From Limnothrix sp. FACHB-406 (lineage in GTDB: Bacteria; Cyanobacteriota; Cyanobacteriia; CACIAM-69d): a stretch of 64,000 bases of DNA. Shown piece by piece: positions 51,601-59,469 of this stretch. The DNA is taken from NCBI RefSeq assembly GCF_014698235.1, contig NZ_JACJSP010000018.1:1-64000 (forward strand), written 5' to 3'. The number at the start of each line of letters is the position of its first letter. Position 1 is the stretch's first letter. The notes below the pieces were generated by a model. The model did no database searches, was not told where the DNA came from, and saw nothing but the letters and a program-made list of their open reading frames with translations. Position numbers and translations under genes: made by a program.

Positions 51601-54600
51601 GATTGACGGCTGCCATAACCCGCATTTTCCATCGTGTGCCAAACCGACTGGAGAAACAGCCGCGCTTGGGGGTCAATTTGCTTGGCTTCCTTGGGCGCAA
51701 TGTTAAAAAACAGCGGGTCAAATTCTTCAACCCCCGGGATAAAACCGCCCCACTTGCCATAGGTGCGATTGGGTTGTTTGGTTTCCGCAAAGTACGGCTG
51801 GTAATCCCAACGGTTGGCGGGCACTTCCGTGATGCACGATCGCCCTTGATACAGGTTTTGCCAAAAGGTTTCCAGATCAGGAGACTGGGGATAGCAACCA
51901 TCCACACCAATAATCGCGATGTCATAGCCACCGGGGGGCCGCTGCCGATCGGGCAACTCCAGGGACTGGGTTTGGGGGATGGGGGCCTGAGGGTTAGCGG
52001 CTCCGGTGTTGGGAGCCTTCATCTCAGGAGCCTTCATCTCAGGAGCCTTCATCTCAGGAGCCTTCATCTCAGGAGCCTTCACCTCAGGAGCTTTGGGGGC
52101 CAAAGCTTGCGGCTCCGGGGAGGGTGCAGGATTGGGCGATCGGGTGACCTGGGTGGGGGCTGGCGCGATCGAGCTAGGAACTGGGGCCGCCGGAGATGGC
52201 GTGGCCGGCGCGGTGGTCGCGCCAGCAGGCGCGGTTAGCTGGGCCAGGTGGTTGGCTAGCACTTTGATGTTTGGATAGTCAAACAGGACGGTGGGTCGCA
52301 GGCCGGAATATTGCTTTTCGAGGGTTGCCACAATTTCCTCGATCATCAATGACTCCAGACCCAGGCTGAAAAACCCTTCCTGACGGGGTACGGATTGGGG
52401 ATCGGTGTTCAGGGTGCGGGCAACCAGAGCGGCCAATTCTTGCTCGATGGTGGCGATCGAGGGGGTGGGCAGGGACGGCGGGGCGGATGGGGCGATCGCC
52501 GCCGGGGTCAAGGGGGCAGGCAATGCTGGGGGCACATTCGGGGCAGGGCGCGATCGGGAGAAGCGCTCAAAGATGGTTGCGTCCGTGCCTTTACCGGTGA
52601 CCAGAACGGGCTGAGGGCGATCGCTGGTCAGCAGATCAAGGAAGGCAAACCGACCGGCCGCCGCGCTGAAGGGTTCCATGCCCGATCGCTGGAACCGCTC
52701 GGCCAGCATGTCGGTGGCTCCCATGCCGCGCGATCGCCACAGGCCCCACTGAATCGCCCCAGCGCGTCCGGGCCAATGGCGATTGCGGTAGGCACAAAAG
52801 GCTTCCAGCAGTCGATTCGCCACCACGTAGTTCGCCTGTCCAGGGTTGCCGGCCGCCACGGTGATTGAGGAAAATCCCAACCAAAAGGCCACGGGTTGAT
52901 CCTGCAACCGTTGTTCCAAACGCAAAGCCCCAAGGAATTTGGGAGCAATCAGCCGATCGAGGGAGGCAAGGGTTTGGGCATGGAACAGCCGATCGTCTAA
53001 CTGCCCGGCCGTATGAATCACGCCGTGAATGGTGCGGTGGGTGGTTTTCAGAAGCCCTGTGAGGCGATCGAGGTCGGCTTCTTGGCAAAGGTCTGCTTGT
53101 AGATAATCCGCCGTGGATCCCAAGGATTCCAGCAGGGCGATCAGTTGGTCGGTTTGGGCCCGGCGGGGCGATCGACCCACCAACAGAAAATGAACGGCCG
53201 TTTGCAGCGCGATCGCCTCGGCCACTTCTGCGGCCAAGGCCCCGCTCCCACCCGTGATTAAAATGCAAGATCCCGGTTCCAGGACGGAAACCGGCAAGGG
53301 AGGCGCAGATCCGGGGGCCACTTCCCGCAACTCGGCCCCATAGCGATCGCCCCCACGATAGGCCACGCGATCATGCTCCCAAGGGGTTGCCGCTTCCGCC
53401 GCGATCGTGGCGCTGGCTTCTCCAACGGTTAGTCCCAACTCCAAGTCCAGGGATTTCAGGCGAATTTGGGGCAACTCCAGGGCCACCGTGCGCCCCAGGG
53501 CATCAATCCCCGCCGTGGCAAACCCCAAAACCCGATCGCTCGGGGTCACGGCTTGGGCATCAAAGGTCACGGCCAAAAGCTGGAGCGGATCGGCGGGGCG
53601 CACTTTCGCCCACTGTTGCAGGAACAGAAAACAACCGCGCACGCCCTGGTTCAAATCGGCTTCGGCTTGGGTGACCCAATCCCGATCGCCCTGGGGCCCA
53701 TGACCTGACCCCGCTGCCGGGGGAGCCGTGACCCAATAGACCAAGGCTGGGGAAAGGGGCGAGTCGATCGCGTCGGCCCCTGCGATCGCCCGGAATTGCT
53801 CGGGAGTCAACAGATGCGTCAGGCCCTGTCGCACTTGGTCTGGGTCAGTCCAATCCCACTGGCAAACCCGATCGCCCAAAACCTCAAAGGTTGAACCGGC
53901 TAGGCACAACTGAGCCTCAATCCCCTGCGATCGCAGCCGCTGGCGCAAGGCCAAACCCCAAGCAGCCCCCTGGGCAAAAATGATCGTCGGCGCGGCGGTG
54001 GCCTGAGTTGGGGATGCAGTGGCGGCGGGCAAAACAGTCCAGTCGGTTTCAAAGTAGGACACCTCCGGCGCAAGCAAGGGAGCCGCCGCCAGGGTTAACT
54101 CCCGAATCACGGCCAGGGGGCGGCCATCCGTCCCGATCGCGATCGCTGAAAACTGGCTTTCGGTAGCCTGGACTCGGCATTGTTGGCGCTCAAACCGGAC
54201 GGTGACCCAGGATGCAGGCTCGCCAGCCGCCAGATCGTCGGATCGATCGGGCGATGCTGTGGGGGCAATTGCGGCAGCGGATGACGATTCCCACTGGGCT
54301 TGCAACTGGGATCCCCACCAACAGCCCGCCACTTGCCCCGGCACGACAAAATCTCCAAAATCTCGGGCATCGCCGCTCCGTTCCGCAGACCATTGCCGGT
54401 GTAAATACACGGCCGCTTGCAAAATCCCATCCAAAAAGGCGGTGCGATTGGGGGCTTGCAATTGAAAGAGGGCTACTTCATCGGTGATTTGGGCCTGATG
54501 GATCACCTGCAAGGCCCTGCCGTACTGATAGCCGCGCGATCGCAAGGCGGCATAAATGGCCGTTCCCGGAATCTCGCCCACCCGATCATGGCCAACCGGG

Positions 54601-57278
54601 CGATCACCTGATGCTCGCCCGGCCACTGGATCGAGGGGCGGTCCTGAGGATGACTCCGCAAAGGTGGCACTCAAAATCAGTCGATCGCGCTGCCAAACCT
54701 GAACCCGATTCGGCAACTCCACCTGGGCCCCCAGGGTCACGGCCTCCGCATCCCCCACCCCCAAGGCCACGGCCTGGTGCAAGGTAATCTCTGTCAGCAA
54801 TCCGGGCGATCGACCCAGTGATCGGGTCACCGCATCCCAGGCCAAGCCAATGAAGCTGGCGGCGGGCACAATCCAGCGCCCATTTAAAAAGTGCGATCGG
54901 AGCACCAAATCGGTTTCGGGAAACACCTGCTCCCAGCGATCCAACAGGGCCCCGGAGGAGGGCAGCACCTCGCGGGCCGCCGGGGCAGCGGGCAACGGAG
55001 CCAGCCGATCGCCCTCGGATGCCTTGGGAAAGAGCCAATACAACTGGCGATCGAAGGGATAGCGCGGCAAGGACAATTTGGGATAGGTGGCCGGGAAATG
55101 GGCTGACCAATCCACCGGACTGCCCGCCAGCCAGGCCGCCAAGGCCGACTGCACCGAATTTCCCACATCCTCGGGAGTCAGCACCTCGGGTAGTTCGGCC
55201 AGCGAGCGCGGGCGATCGGGCAGCAATCCCGACAGCAGAACCGGCCAATCCATGCCCGGATCCAGCACGCCCATGGTGAAGGCCCGCACCAGTTCCGCCA
55301 AGGCCGCCGAACCCGTGGGATAGCGATCGGTCAAGTCCCACTTTTGGCACAAGCGAGCCAGGCTGCTGCGAATGGCCACAAACATCAAAATTCGATGCTC
55401 TGGGCGAGGTGCGTTCGATCGCAATGGGGACTGCAATGGAGCGTGCAACACTGAATCAAGGTCAATGCCCACCTGCTCCAACGGTTGCCGCCAGGTTTCC
55501 ACAAAGCGCGTAAAGGTCATTTGCCGTCGCCACAGGGTGCGGGCCACCTGCAAAACCGATTCCCAATCTGCCTCCGGCAACGCCACCGAGGCCCAAAGGG
55601 TCTTGAGCGCTTCGGCATCCTGCACCAACTGGCCCAAGGTCGATCGCGCCTCCGAAGGCGTTTCCACCGTTGCCGCCACGGGCTGAGACGGCAGCTCAAA
55701 TTGCGCCAACGCCCGCTGCACATCGGCCCAACTGCTGGCCAAACAACCAAATCGCCAAGGAAAGCTTTCGCGCCCCAGGGCCAGGTTCGCCGCGATCGTC
55801 CCCAAGTCGGCTGCGGCCACCCGTTGCGCCCCTTCCTGGCCCCACTGGGCAACCAAGGCGGCCAAGCTACGTGCTGATTTGGCAGACAACAGGAAGGGAA
55901 TCACGGCAGTTACCCGATCGCCCGTCTCCGAGGCCCCTTGACCCGCGATCGCGTTCCCTGTCGCCAACGCCAACGGCGATCCGGCTTCCTCAGCCACAGC
56001 GGGCGACCGGGGTGGCTCTTCCAACACCAAATGGGCATTGCTGCCTCCAAAGCCAAAGGAACTCACCCCCGCTCGCAACGGCAAATCCGCCGCCGCCGGT
56101 TCCCAGGAACCAAGGGCCACCGCTGGCACAAAGGGAGAAGTGGTGAAGTCAATGAGCGGGTTGGGAGTCGTTAAGTTCAAGCTGGCGGGAATCTGACGAT
56201 GCTGCAACATCATCAAGACCTTGATCACTCCGGCAATTCCCGCCGCCGCTTCCAAGTGGCCGATGTTGGTTTTCACGGAACCCACCTGGCAATAGCCGAT
56301 CGCCTGGGCCGTGGTGCGGAAAGCCTGGCAAAGGGCCTCCATCTCGATCGGGTCGCCCAGGGAAGTCCCCGTGCCATGGGCCTCCACATAGGTCACCGTG
56401 GCCGGATCCACTTGGGCATCGGCGTAGGCCGCCTTCAACAGTTGGGTCTGTCGTCCCACGTTGGGGGCTGTGATGGACTCGCCCACCGCCGAATGGTTCA
56501 CCGCGCTGCCCCGAATCACCCCAAAAATTCGTCGATTCTGGGCGATCGCCCGTTCCAGGGGCTGGAGCAACAGCACCCCACAGCCCTCGCCAGGCACATA
56601 GCCATCGGCCTGAGCATCAAACGTGCGGCATTGACCCGTTGGACTCAGCATCCTTGCTCGGGAAAATGACAGATGCTTCCAAGGGCGATGGTTAAGGGTT
56701 ACGCCACCCGCAAAGGCTAATTCACATTCGCCCGATAGCAACGCCTGTCGAGCCAAATGGATGGCCACCAAAGACGAAGAGCAGGCTGTATCCAGGGTCA
56801 AGCTCGGGCCGCTGAGACCCAACACATGGGACAACCGATTCGACAGAATGCAACTGTAGCTGCCTAACCCCGAAAATCCATCAATTTCCACCTGGGGATC
56901 CGTCGTAACTTGCCAATAGTCCATGGTCATTGCGCCCAAGTAGACCCCTGTTGGCTGCTGACGGAGCGAAGCTAGGGACAGGCCGGCTTCTTCCACGCAA
57001 TGCCAAGCCACTTCCAATAGCAACCGCTGCTGAGGATCCATGTACTTGGCTTCTCGGGGAGAAATGGCAAAAAATCCCGCATCAAACGATCGCCAATCCT
57101 TTAGGAAACCGCCCCATTTATTCCCCGTTTGTTCGCGGTAGGCTTGGTGATCCCAGCGATCGGGAGGAATTTCCCCGATCGCGTTCACACCCGCCGCCAA
57201 ATTGCCCCAAAATTCATCAATATCCGCCGCCCCAGGAAAGCGACCAGCCAAACCAATTACAGCGATATCTTGAGTCAT
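48639..57278 (-). CDS. Trans-AT type I polyketide synthase PKS1 (2,879 aa, M1 and KS2-KS0)
   Basis: Domain order with approximate residues from the chosen ATG: KS1 4-423, DH 760-1073, KR 1073-1573, ACP 1607-1680, Pro/Ala-rich repeat linker 1727-1756, KS2 1784-2208, KS0 2424-2832. The chosen start ATG 57278 gives MTQDIAVIG, directly at the KS fold; a GTG at 57350 would add 24 residues with no similarity to KS starts. No loading domain (AT, GNAT, adenylation or acyl-ligase) precedes KS1, so the source of the starter is not visible. KS2 is followed, without an ACP, by a KS-fold domain that lacks the catalytic Cys. The gene follows the phosphopantetheinyl transferase gene by about 93 bp on the same strand. 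Confidence 0.95.
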   Translation of the reverse strand: MTQDIAVIGLAGRFPGAADIDEFWGNLAAGVNAIGEIPPDRWDHQAYREQTGNKWGGFLKDWRSFDAGFFAISPREAKYMDPQQRLLLEVAWHCVEEAGLSLASLRQQPTGVYLGAMTMDYWQVTTDPQVEIDGFSGLGSYSCILSNRLSHVLGLSGPSLTLDTACSSSLVAIHLARQALLSGECELAFAGGVTLNHRPWKHLSFSRARMLSPTGQCRTFDAQADGYVPGEGCGVLLLQPLERAIAQNRRIFGVIRGSAVNHSAVGESITAPNVGRQTQLLKAAYADAQVDPATVTYVEAHGTGTSLGDPIEMEALCQAFRTTAQAIGYCQVGSVKTNIGHLEAAAGIAGVIKVLMMLQHRQIPASLNLTTPNPLIDFTTSPFVPAVALGSWEPAAADLPLRAGVSSFGFGGSNAHLVLEEPPRSPAVAEEAGSPLALATGNAIAGQGASETGDRVTAVIPFLLSAKSARSLAALVAQWGQEGAQRVAAADLGTIAANLALGRESFPWRFGCLASSWADVQRALAQFELPSQPVAATVETPSEARSTLGQLVQDAEALKTLWASVALPEADWESVLQVARTLWRRQMTFTRFVETWRQPLEQVGIDLDSVLHAPLQSPLRSNAPRPEHRILMFVAIRSSLARLCQKWDLTDRYPTGSAALAELVRAFTMGVLDPGMDWPVLLSGLLPDRPRSLAELPEVLTPEDVGNSVQSALAAWLAGSPVDWSAHFPATYPKLSLPRYPFDRQLYWLFPKASEGDRLAPLPAAPAAREVLPSSGALLDRWEQVFPETDLVLRSHFLNGRWIVPAASFIGLAWDAVTRSLGRSPGLLTEITLHQAVALGVGDAEAVTLGAQVELPNRVQVWQRDRLILSATFAESSSGPPLDPVAGRASGDRPVGHDRVGEIPGTAIYAALRSRGYQYGRALQVIHQAQITDEVALFQLQAPNRTAFLDGILQAAVYLHRQWSAERSGDARDFGDFVVPGQVAGCWWGSQLQAQWESSSAAAIAPTASPDRSDDLAAGEPASWVTVRFERQQCRVQATESQFSAIAIGTDGRPLAVIRELTLAAAPLLAPEVSYFETDWTVLPAATASPTQATAAPTIIFAQGAAWGLALRQRLRSQGIEAQLCLAGSTFEVLGDRVCQWDWTDPDQVRQGLTHLLTPEQFRAIAGADAIDSPLSPALVYWVTAPPAAGSGHGPQGDRDWVTQAEADLNQGVRGCFLFLQQWAKVRPADPLQLLAVTFDAQAVTPSDRVLGFATAGIDALGRTVALELPQIRLKSLDLELGLTVGEASATIAAEAATPWEHDRVAYRGGDRYGAELREVAPGSAPPLPVSVLEPGSCILITGGSGALAAEVAEAIALQTAVHFLLVGRSPRRAQTDQLIALLESLGSTADYLQADLCQEADLDRLTGLLKTTHRTIHGVIHTAGQLDDRLFHAQTLASLDRLIAPKFLGALRLEQRLQDQPVAFWLGFSSITVAAGNPGQANYVVANRLLEAFCAYRNRHWPGRAGAIQWGLWRSRGMGATDMLAERFQRSGMEPFSAAAGRFAFLDLLTSDRPQPVLVTGKGTDATIFERFSRSRPAPNVPPALPAPLTPAAIAPSAPPSLPTPSIATIEQELAALVARTLNTDPQSVPRQEGFFSLGLESLMIEEIVATLEKQYSGLRPTVLFDYPNIKVLANHLAQLTAPAGATTAPATPSPAAPVPSSIAPAPTQVTRSPNPAPSPEPQALAPKAPEVKAPEMKAPEMKAPEMKAPEMKAPNTGAANPQAPIPQTQSLELPDRQRPPGGYDIAIIGVDGCYPQSPDLETFWQNLYQGRSCITEVPANRWDYQPYFAETKQPNRTYGKWGGFIPGVEEFDPLFFNIAPKEAKQIDPQARLFLQSVWHTMENAGYGSRQSRQGERVGLFVGAMWHDYSHVARDLSWSADQPSGAGALFWIIANRVSHFLDLTGPSLAIDTACSSSLTAIHLACQSLLAGDCTMAVAGGVSLTLHPFRYLYLSQWGFLSRDGRCRSFGEGGDGYVPGEGVGAVLLKPLARARADGDFIWGVIRGSGINHGGRVNGFTVPSGPAQTESIERSLSEAGIQFGDLQYVECHGTGTALGDPIEVGGLATVAQRQGYQGDRIPLGSVKSNIGHLEAASGIAGLTKVLLAMRHDTIPGTLHCNPPNPNIAFSELPFQVLAQAQPWPKGDRPRLACVNNFGAGGSNAHLILEDWPTQQPKPSSAGPWLIVLSARTANQLTQQASQLHRHLRTERPSLDDLAWTLQGGREPLAERLALVTDRLDTLLEQLATFRQGQLPTGGWRGQVLAGADPMPAPALPESGMPTAATLALLAQAWTQGAEIDWKRLRSPGSQRIPLPGYPFAKDAYWLTSAAPPPFPPQGSSPVQAQTQAPAQAQTQVQTASPTSSPPTPPSAASSPTGRSTVSSEGEAIAIVGMGCHFPNAQNPAEFWANLLAGRSSIEELPPDFWHRPASPGMSSFSDLQGAIDPNVPSTPPSWAGRITPRSSSQFSDLWPDGMTQTLDPGSVELLSIFAETLQDAGYGVGDWRGESVGLFVSTGVTFAPGLAAQLFGWRGPSLVLNATDSASLGALHLACQSLRSGECRAALVAGLHLLEAGQLPASWAAAKLLSPDGQHRAFDAAAKGAVLGEGCGALLLRPLSQAIAQGDRIYAVIESSAIAQDSSPFGLPLPTVTGQQRVIEQAWARSGLDPAALGYLEAHGLATPLSDPVELKALSQAIRQHTTATQFCAIGCVKSNIGHLFSAAGIASLIKTALILHHGQIPPTLHCDHPHPRLNLEQSPFFVARQAQPWPSQHPIRRAAVSSFGLDGSNSHAILRDFSPMAAVAPELQIPQEPQSRSAPVAAGRSIASSYPALLSFRELTFSKT
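48785..51930 (-). other. PKS module M2, first half: KS2 followed by inactive KS0 (CLF-like)
   Basis: KS2 is intact (DTACSSS near 51412-51430, ECHGTG, NIGHLE). After a flanking segment and a Gln/Ala/Pro linker comes a second KS fold (AIAIVGMGCHFPNAQ to GSNSHAIL). Its active-site stretch reads NATDSASL: the Cys is Asp, codon 49545-49547. Its His motifs are EAHGLAT and NIGHLF, so the fold and both His remain. No ACP separates the two. Confidence 0.9.
52012..52086 (-). repeat. KAPEM 15-bp tandem repeat in PKS1 linker
   Basis: Five contiguous units of GGAGCCTTCATCTCA (the last with one change) at 52012, 52027, 52042, 52057 and 52072, with a degenerate sixth. They code Lys-Ala-Pro-Glu-Met repeats between ACP1 and KS2. 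Confidence 0.95.
52230..57278 (-). other. PKS module M1: KS1-DH-KR-ACP
   Basis: KS1 is intact (DTACSSS near 56770-56795, EAHGTG, NIGHLE). The DH keeps HFLNGRWIVP (His codon 54891-54893) and LDGILQ. The KR has ITGGSGALA, NYVVAN and the LDD Asp of B-type KRs. The ACP motif is LGLESLM: the usual Asp before the modified Ser (codon near 52347-52349) is Glu, but the Ser is present. Expected output is an alpha,beta-unsaturated unit. Confidence 0.87.
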
Positions 57279-57355
57279 GGTGGGGTATCTCAAACCGGCT
57301 TTAATTTTTCGTGGGGCAGTCATTACTGAGGCGATGGAAGCGACTAGCACGATTA

Positions 57356-57377
57356 GGATGAGGCTTTCAACTCATCC
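57356..57377. other. Inverted repeat at the PPTase/PKS1 junction
   Basis: GGATGAG, eight bases, CTCATCC: perfect 7-bp arms. It overlaps the stop codon of the phosphopantetheinyl transferase gene and lies just before PKS1. It could form an RNA hairpin; there is no T-run, so it is not a convincing terminator. Confidence 0.4.
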
Positions 57378-58130
57378 CGCCAAGTCGAATGAGTCAACCA
57401 TTGGATGGAGAGCATTTTGGCTAAACCATGATTTTTGAAAAGGATCAAAGTTAATTTCCGTTTGTCGCGGGAAGACCACTGAAAGCACAGTTTGATCGGC
57501 AATCCAAAGACGCGCTTGATATTGAGCAAAATGCCGAAAGCTGGCTCGATAGTGATTTGGAAAAATGCATTGCAAATCCGCGATCGACAACAGCTCCATC
57601 GGCACAGTCATGCCGCAGCGCAACACTTTTGATAGGGCTTCTTTTAATGTCCAAAGAGCCAATAGCCGCTGAGGATATTGAGAATATTGAGAATAGTAAT
57701 CAAAGGTTCTGTCACACCAGCTTTTTTCGGAATCTGGAACCGCATCAATCAAGGTTTGATAAAGCGTGGGATTAAAGGTTTCCACATCAATGCCCACGGG
57801 GTAGCCCGCCTCAAAAGCAACCGCCACTGCCTGACCTGAATCATGGGCGATGCTCACCTCAAATGGCTCCTGCCCCCCATACCGCACCACTGGCTGCCCA
57901 AAGCTACCCGGTTCAATGGAGATCGATCGATAGTCACAATCGCCAATTAACTGAACCAAAGCCCCTTTGGCCGCCATTCGCCCCATCAAGTACGACATCC
58001 GCCGCCTCAAAACGGGCAACTTTTCAAAATAGTCCAACTCCGCAGGCGAGAGCAGTTGCGATCGATAGGGTGCAACGTCAACGTAGTTGGCAATGTTCAC
58101 ACATTCAAATCGGCAAGTGATCGATCGCAT
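57372..58130 (-). CDS. Sfp-type 4'-phosphopantetheinyl transferase
   Basis: Transfers the phosphopantetheine arm of CoA to the active Ser of carrier proteins, here presumably the twelve ACPs of the three PKSs. The 252-residue length is that of the Sfp group. Visible motifs are SIAHD (93-97), VGIDVE (112-117, Mg-binding Asp and Glu) and WTLKEALSK (160-168). The start ATG 58130 has an AGGGG-like site about 8 bases upstream. It sits directly upstream of PKS1 on the same strand, which supports a dedicated role, though a genome-wide housekeeping function is also possible. Confidence 0.92.
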   Translation of the reverse strand: MRSITCRFECVNIANYVDVAPYRSQLLSPAELDYFEKLPVLRRRMSYLMGRMAAKGALVQLIGDCDYRSISIEPGSFGQPVVRYGGQEPFEVSIAHDSGQAVAVAFEAGYPVGIDVETFNPTLYQTLIDAVPDSEKSWCDRTFDYYSQYSQYPQRLLALWTLKEALSKVLRCGMTVPMELLSIADLQCIFPNHYRASFRHFAQYQARLWIADQTVLSVVFPRQTEINFDPFQKSWFSQNALHPMVDSFDLAG

Positions 58131-58425
58131 GATGCCAGCCCCTGTTTTAATTTGGCTTTGATTTGGCTTTAATCTGGCTTTGATTCAGCATTTTGCTTAT
58201 TCAGGATTTTCATTAAATTGTTTCGGTGACCTAATCTAATTCTTAGGTTCCATTTGTTCATTAACTTGACCCAAAACTAGAAACCGAATTTAGTAATTCA
58301 GCGTAGGAGCTTAACTTAAACAATCAATTTGAGAATTTCACTGAACCACTGAATTAAAGAGCTGAGTTGGATGTTGAATTTAGAATTCTAAATTTCAGCA
58401 CCTACTTAAAACCCAATTTAAGAAA
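58131..58425. repeat. AT-rich spacer with 11-12-bp tandem repeat
   Basis: The spacer between the acyl-hydrolase-like gene and the PPTase gene. Three consecutive TTTGGCTTTGA-like units lie at about 58149-58185, just upstream of the PPTase start. The rest, including a GAATTTAGAATTC word near 58377, is AT-rich with no gene. It may contain a promoter, but no convincing -35/-10 pair is seen. Confidence 0.55.
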
Positions 58426-59415
58426 TTACTCTGAACGCCATTTTTTTGCTAAATTCACGGCTCGTTCGAGCGATTGCACATTCTGTCCAAAACGATCCAT
58501 CACTGCCATACCCTTTGATGAGGAAGATGCATCCAAAATTACCCGCACAAATCCAGACAAAGTGCCATTTGATCCCACATCTAGATAAAGATTGGTTCCC
58601 ATTGATTCCAAGCCTCGCAACGCCTTTTCAAAGTTAATGGGATTGCGGAACGCTTCCCAGAAAGTACGCACCGCCTGAGTTGGTTGCTGGTCATCGGCGC
58701 GATCGCCACATCCATAACGCCAAAAACGACCGGTTTGGAACTGAGGTAGGCGATCGAACTCTCGATCAATAATCTCTTGGGCTGAATCAATCCAAGGGGA
58801 ATGAAACGCTTGGATCACCGGTAAACGCTGAAACAACACCGATTGACTCTGTAAGATTTGCTCTAGCCGATCGAGACTGCTCGATCGACCACTGACCACA
58901 AAACTTTGGTTGCAATTAATACTGGCCAAAGCAGTGTCTTGAAACCAATCAGGATGTTGATGCCAGAGATTTAAGCCATCCAAAATGGCTAGCATTCCCC
59001 CAACCGGCGTGTAGGATTCAAAGGCAAAGGATGCGCGAATTAAAGCAACCAGCAGTTGAAAGCGATCCACCACACCGCTGTAGGCCGCCGCTGTCAACTC
59101 TCCGAGGCTATATCCCAAAACCAAGTCAGGAAGGATACCCATCGACTCGATCGTGGCCGCCACCGCATAGTTAAACGTAAATAACAGCGGATTACTGTAT
59201 CGCGTATACAAAAGTAGTTTTGAATCTTCTGCCAGTGCCGTTTGCGAGTCAGCAAACAGCTCAGTGGCCAAATGAATACCTAAAAGCGGCAACGCCACCT
59301 CAGAAAATTCATTCATGCAGTTCCGAAAAACAGGATGGCAGCGATATAGCTCCTGCCCCATTTCCATATACTGCGATCCTTGACCAGGAAACATGAAGAC
59401 AACTTTCGCAGCCAT
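58426..59415 (-). CDS. Stand-alone acyltransferase, probable trans-acting acyl hydrolase (PedC type)
   Basis: A 329-residue FabD-like acyltransferase fold with FPGQGSQ at 9-15, the nucleophile in GYSLGE (Ser103) and the catalytic His in AFHSPW (His205). Aligning it ungapped with FabD from the nucleophile puts Ala128 where malonyl-specific enzymes have the Arg that binds the free carboxylate; an Arg sits one residue earlier. The His motif also lacks the Arg/Phe pattern of the neighbouring malonyl transferase. In trans-AT clusters the second AT often lacks malonyl specificity and hydrolyses stalled acyl chains from ACPs; that is the favoured role here. An AGGAG site (59424-59428), 8 bases before ATG 59415, supports the start. 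Confidence 0.82.
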   Translation of the reverse strand: MAAKVVFMFPGQGSQYMEMGQELYRCHPVFRNCMNEFSEVALPLLGIHLATELFADSQTALAEDSKLLLYTRYSNPLLFTFNYAVAATIESMGILPDLVLGYSLGELTAAAYSGVVDRFQLLVALIRASFAFESYTPVGGMLAILDGLNLWHQHPDWFQDTALASINCNQSFVVSGRSSSLDRLEQILQSQSVLFQRLPVIQAFHSPWIDSAQEIIDREFDRLPQFQTGRFWRYGCGDRADDQQPTQAVRTFWEAFRNPINFEKALRGLESMGTNLYLDVGSNGTLSGFVRVILDASSSSKGMAVMDRFGQNVQSLERAVNLAKKWRSE

Positions 59416-59469
59416 GGCTTCAACTCCTAGTCTTCAACTGAGCTTGCAACTTGCGCCTTCAAATTTCCC

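Noticed and set aside
52012-52086. Regular repeats resembling a CRISPR array
   Set aside because: The 15-bp units are directly adjacent with no spacers and stay in frame within PKS1, coding a KAPEM linker.
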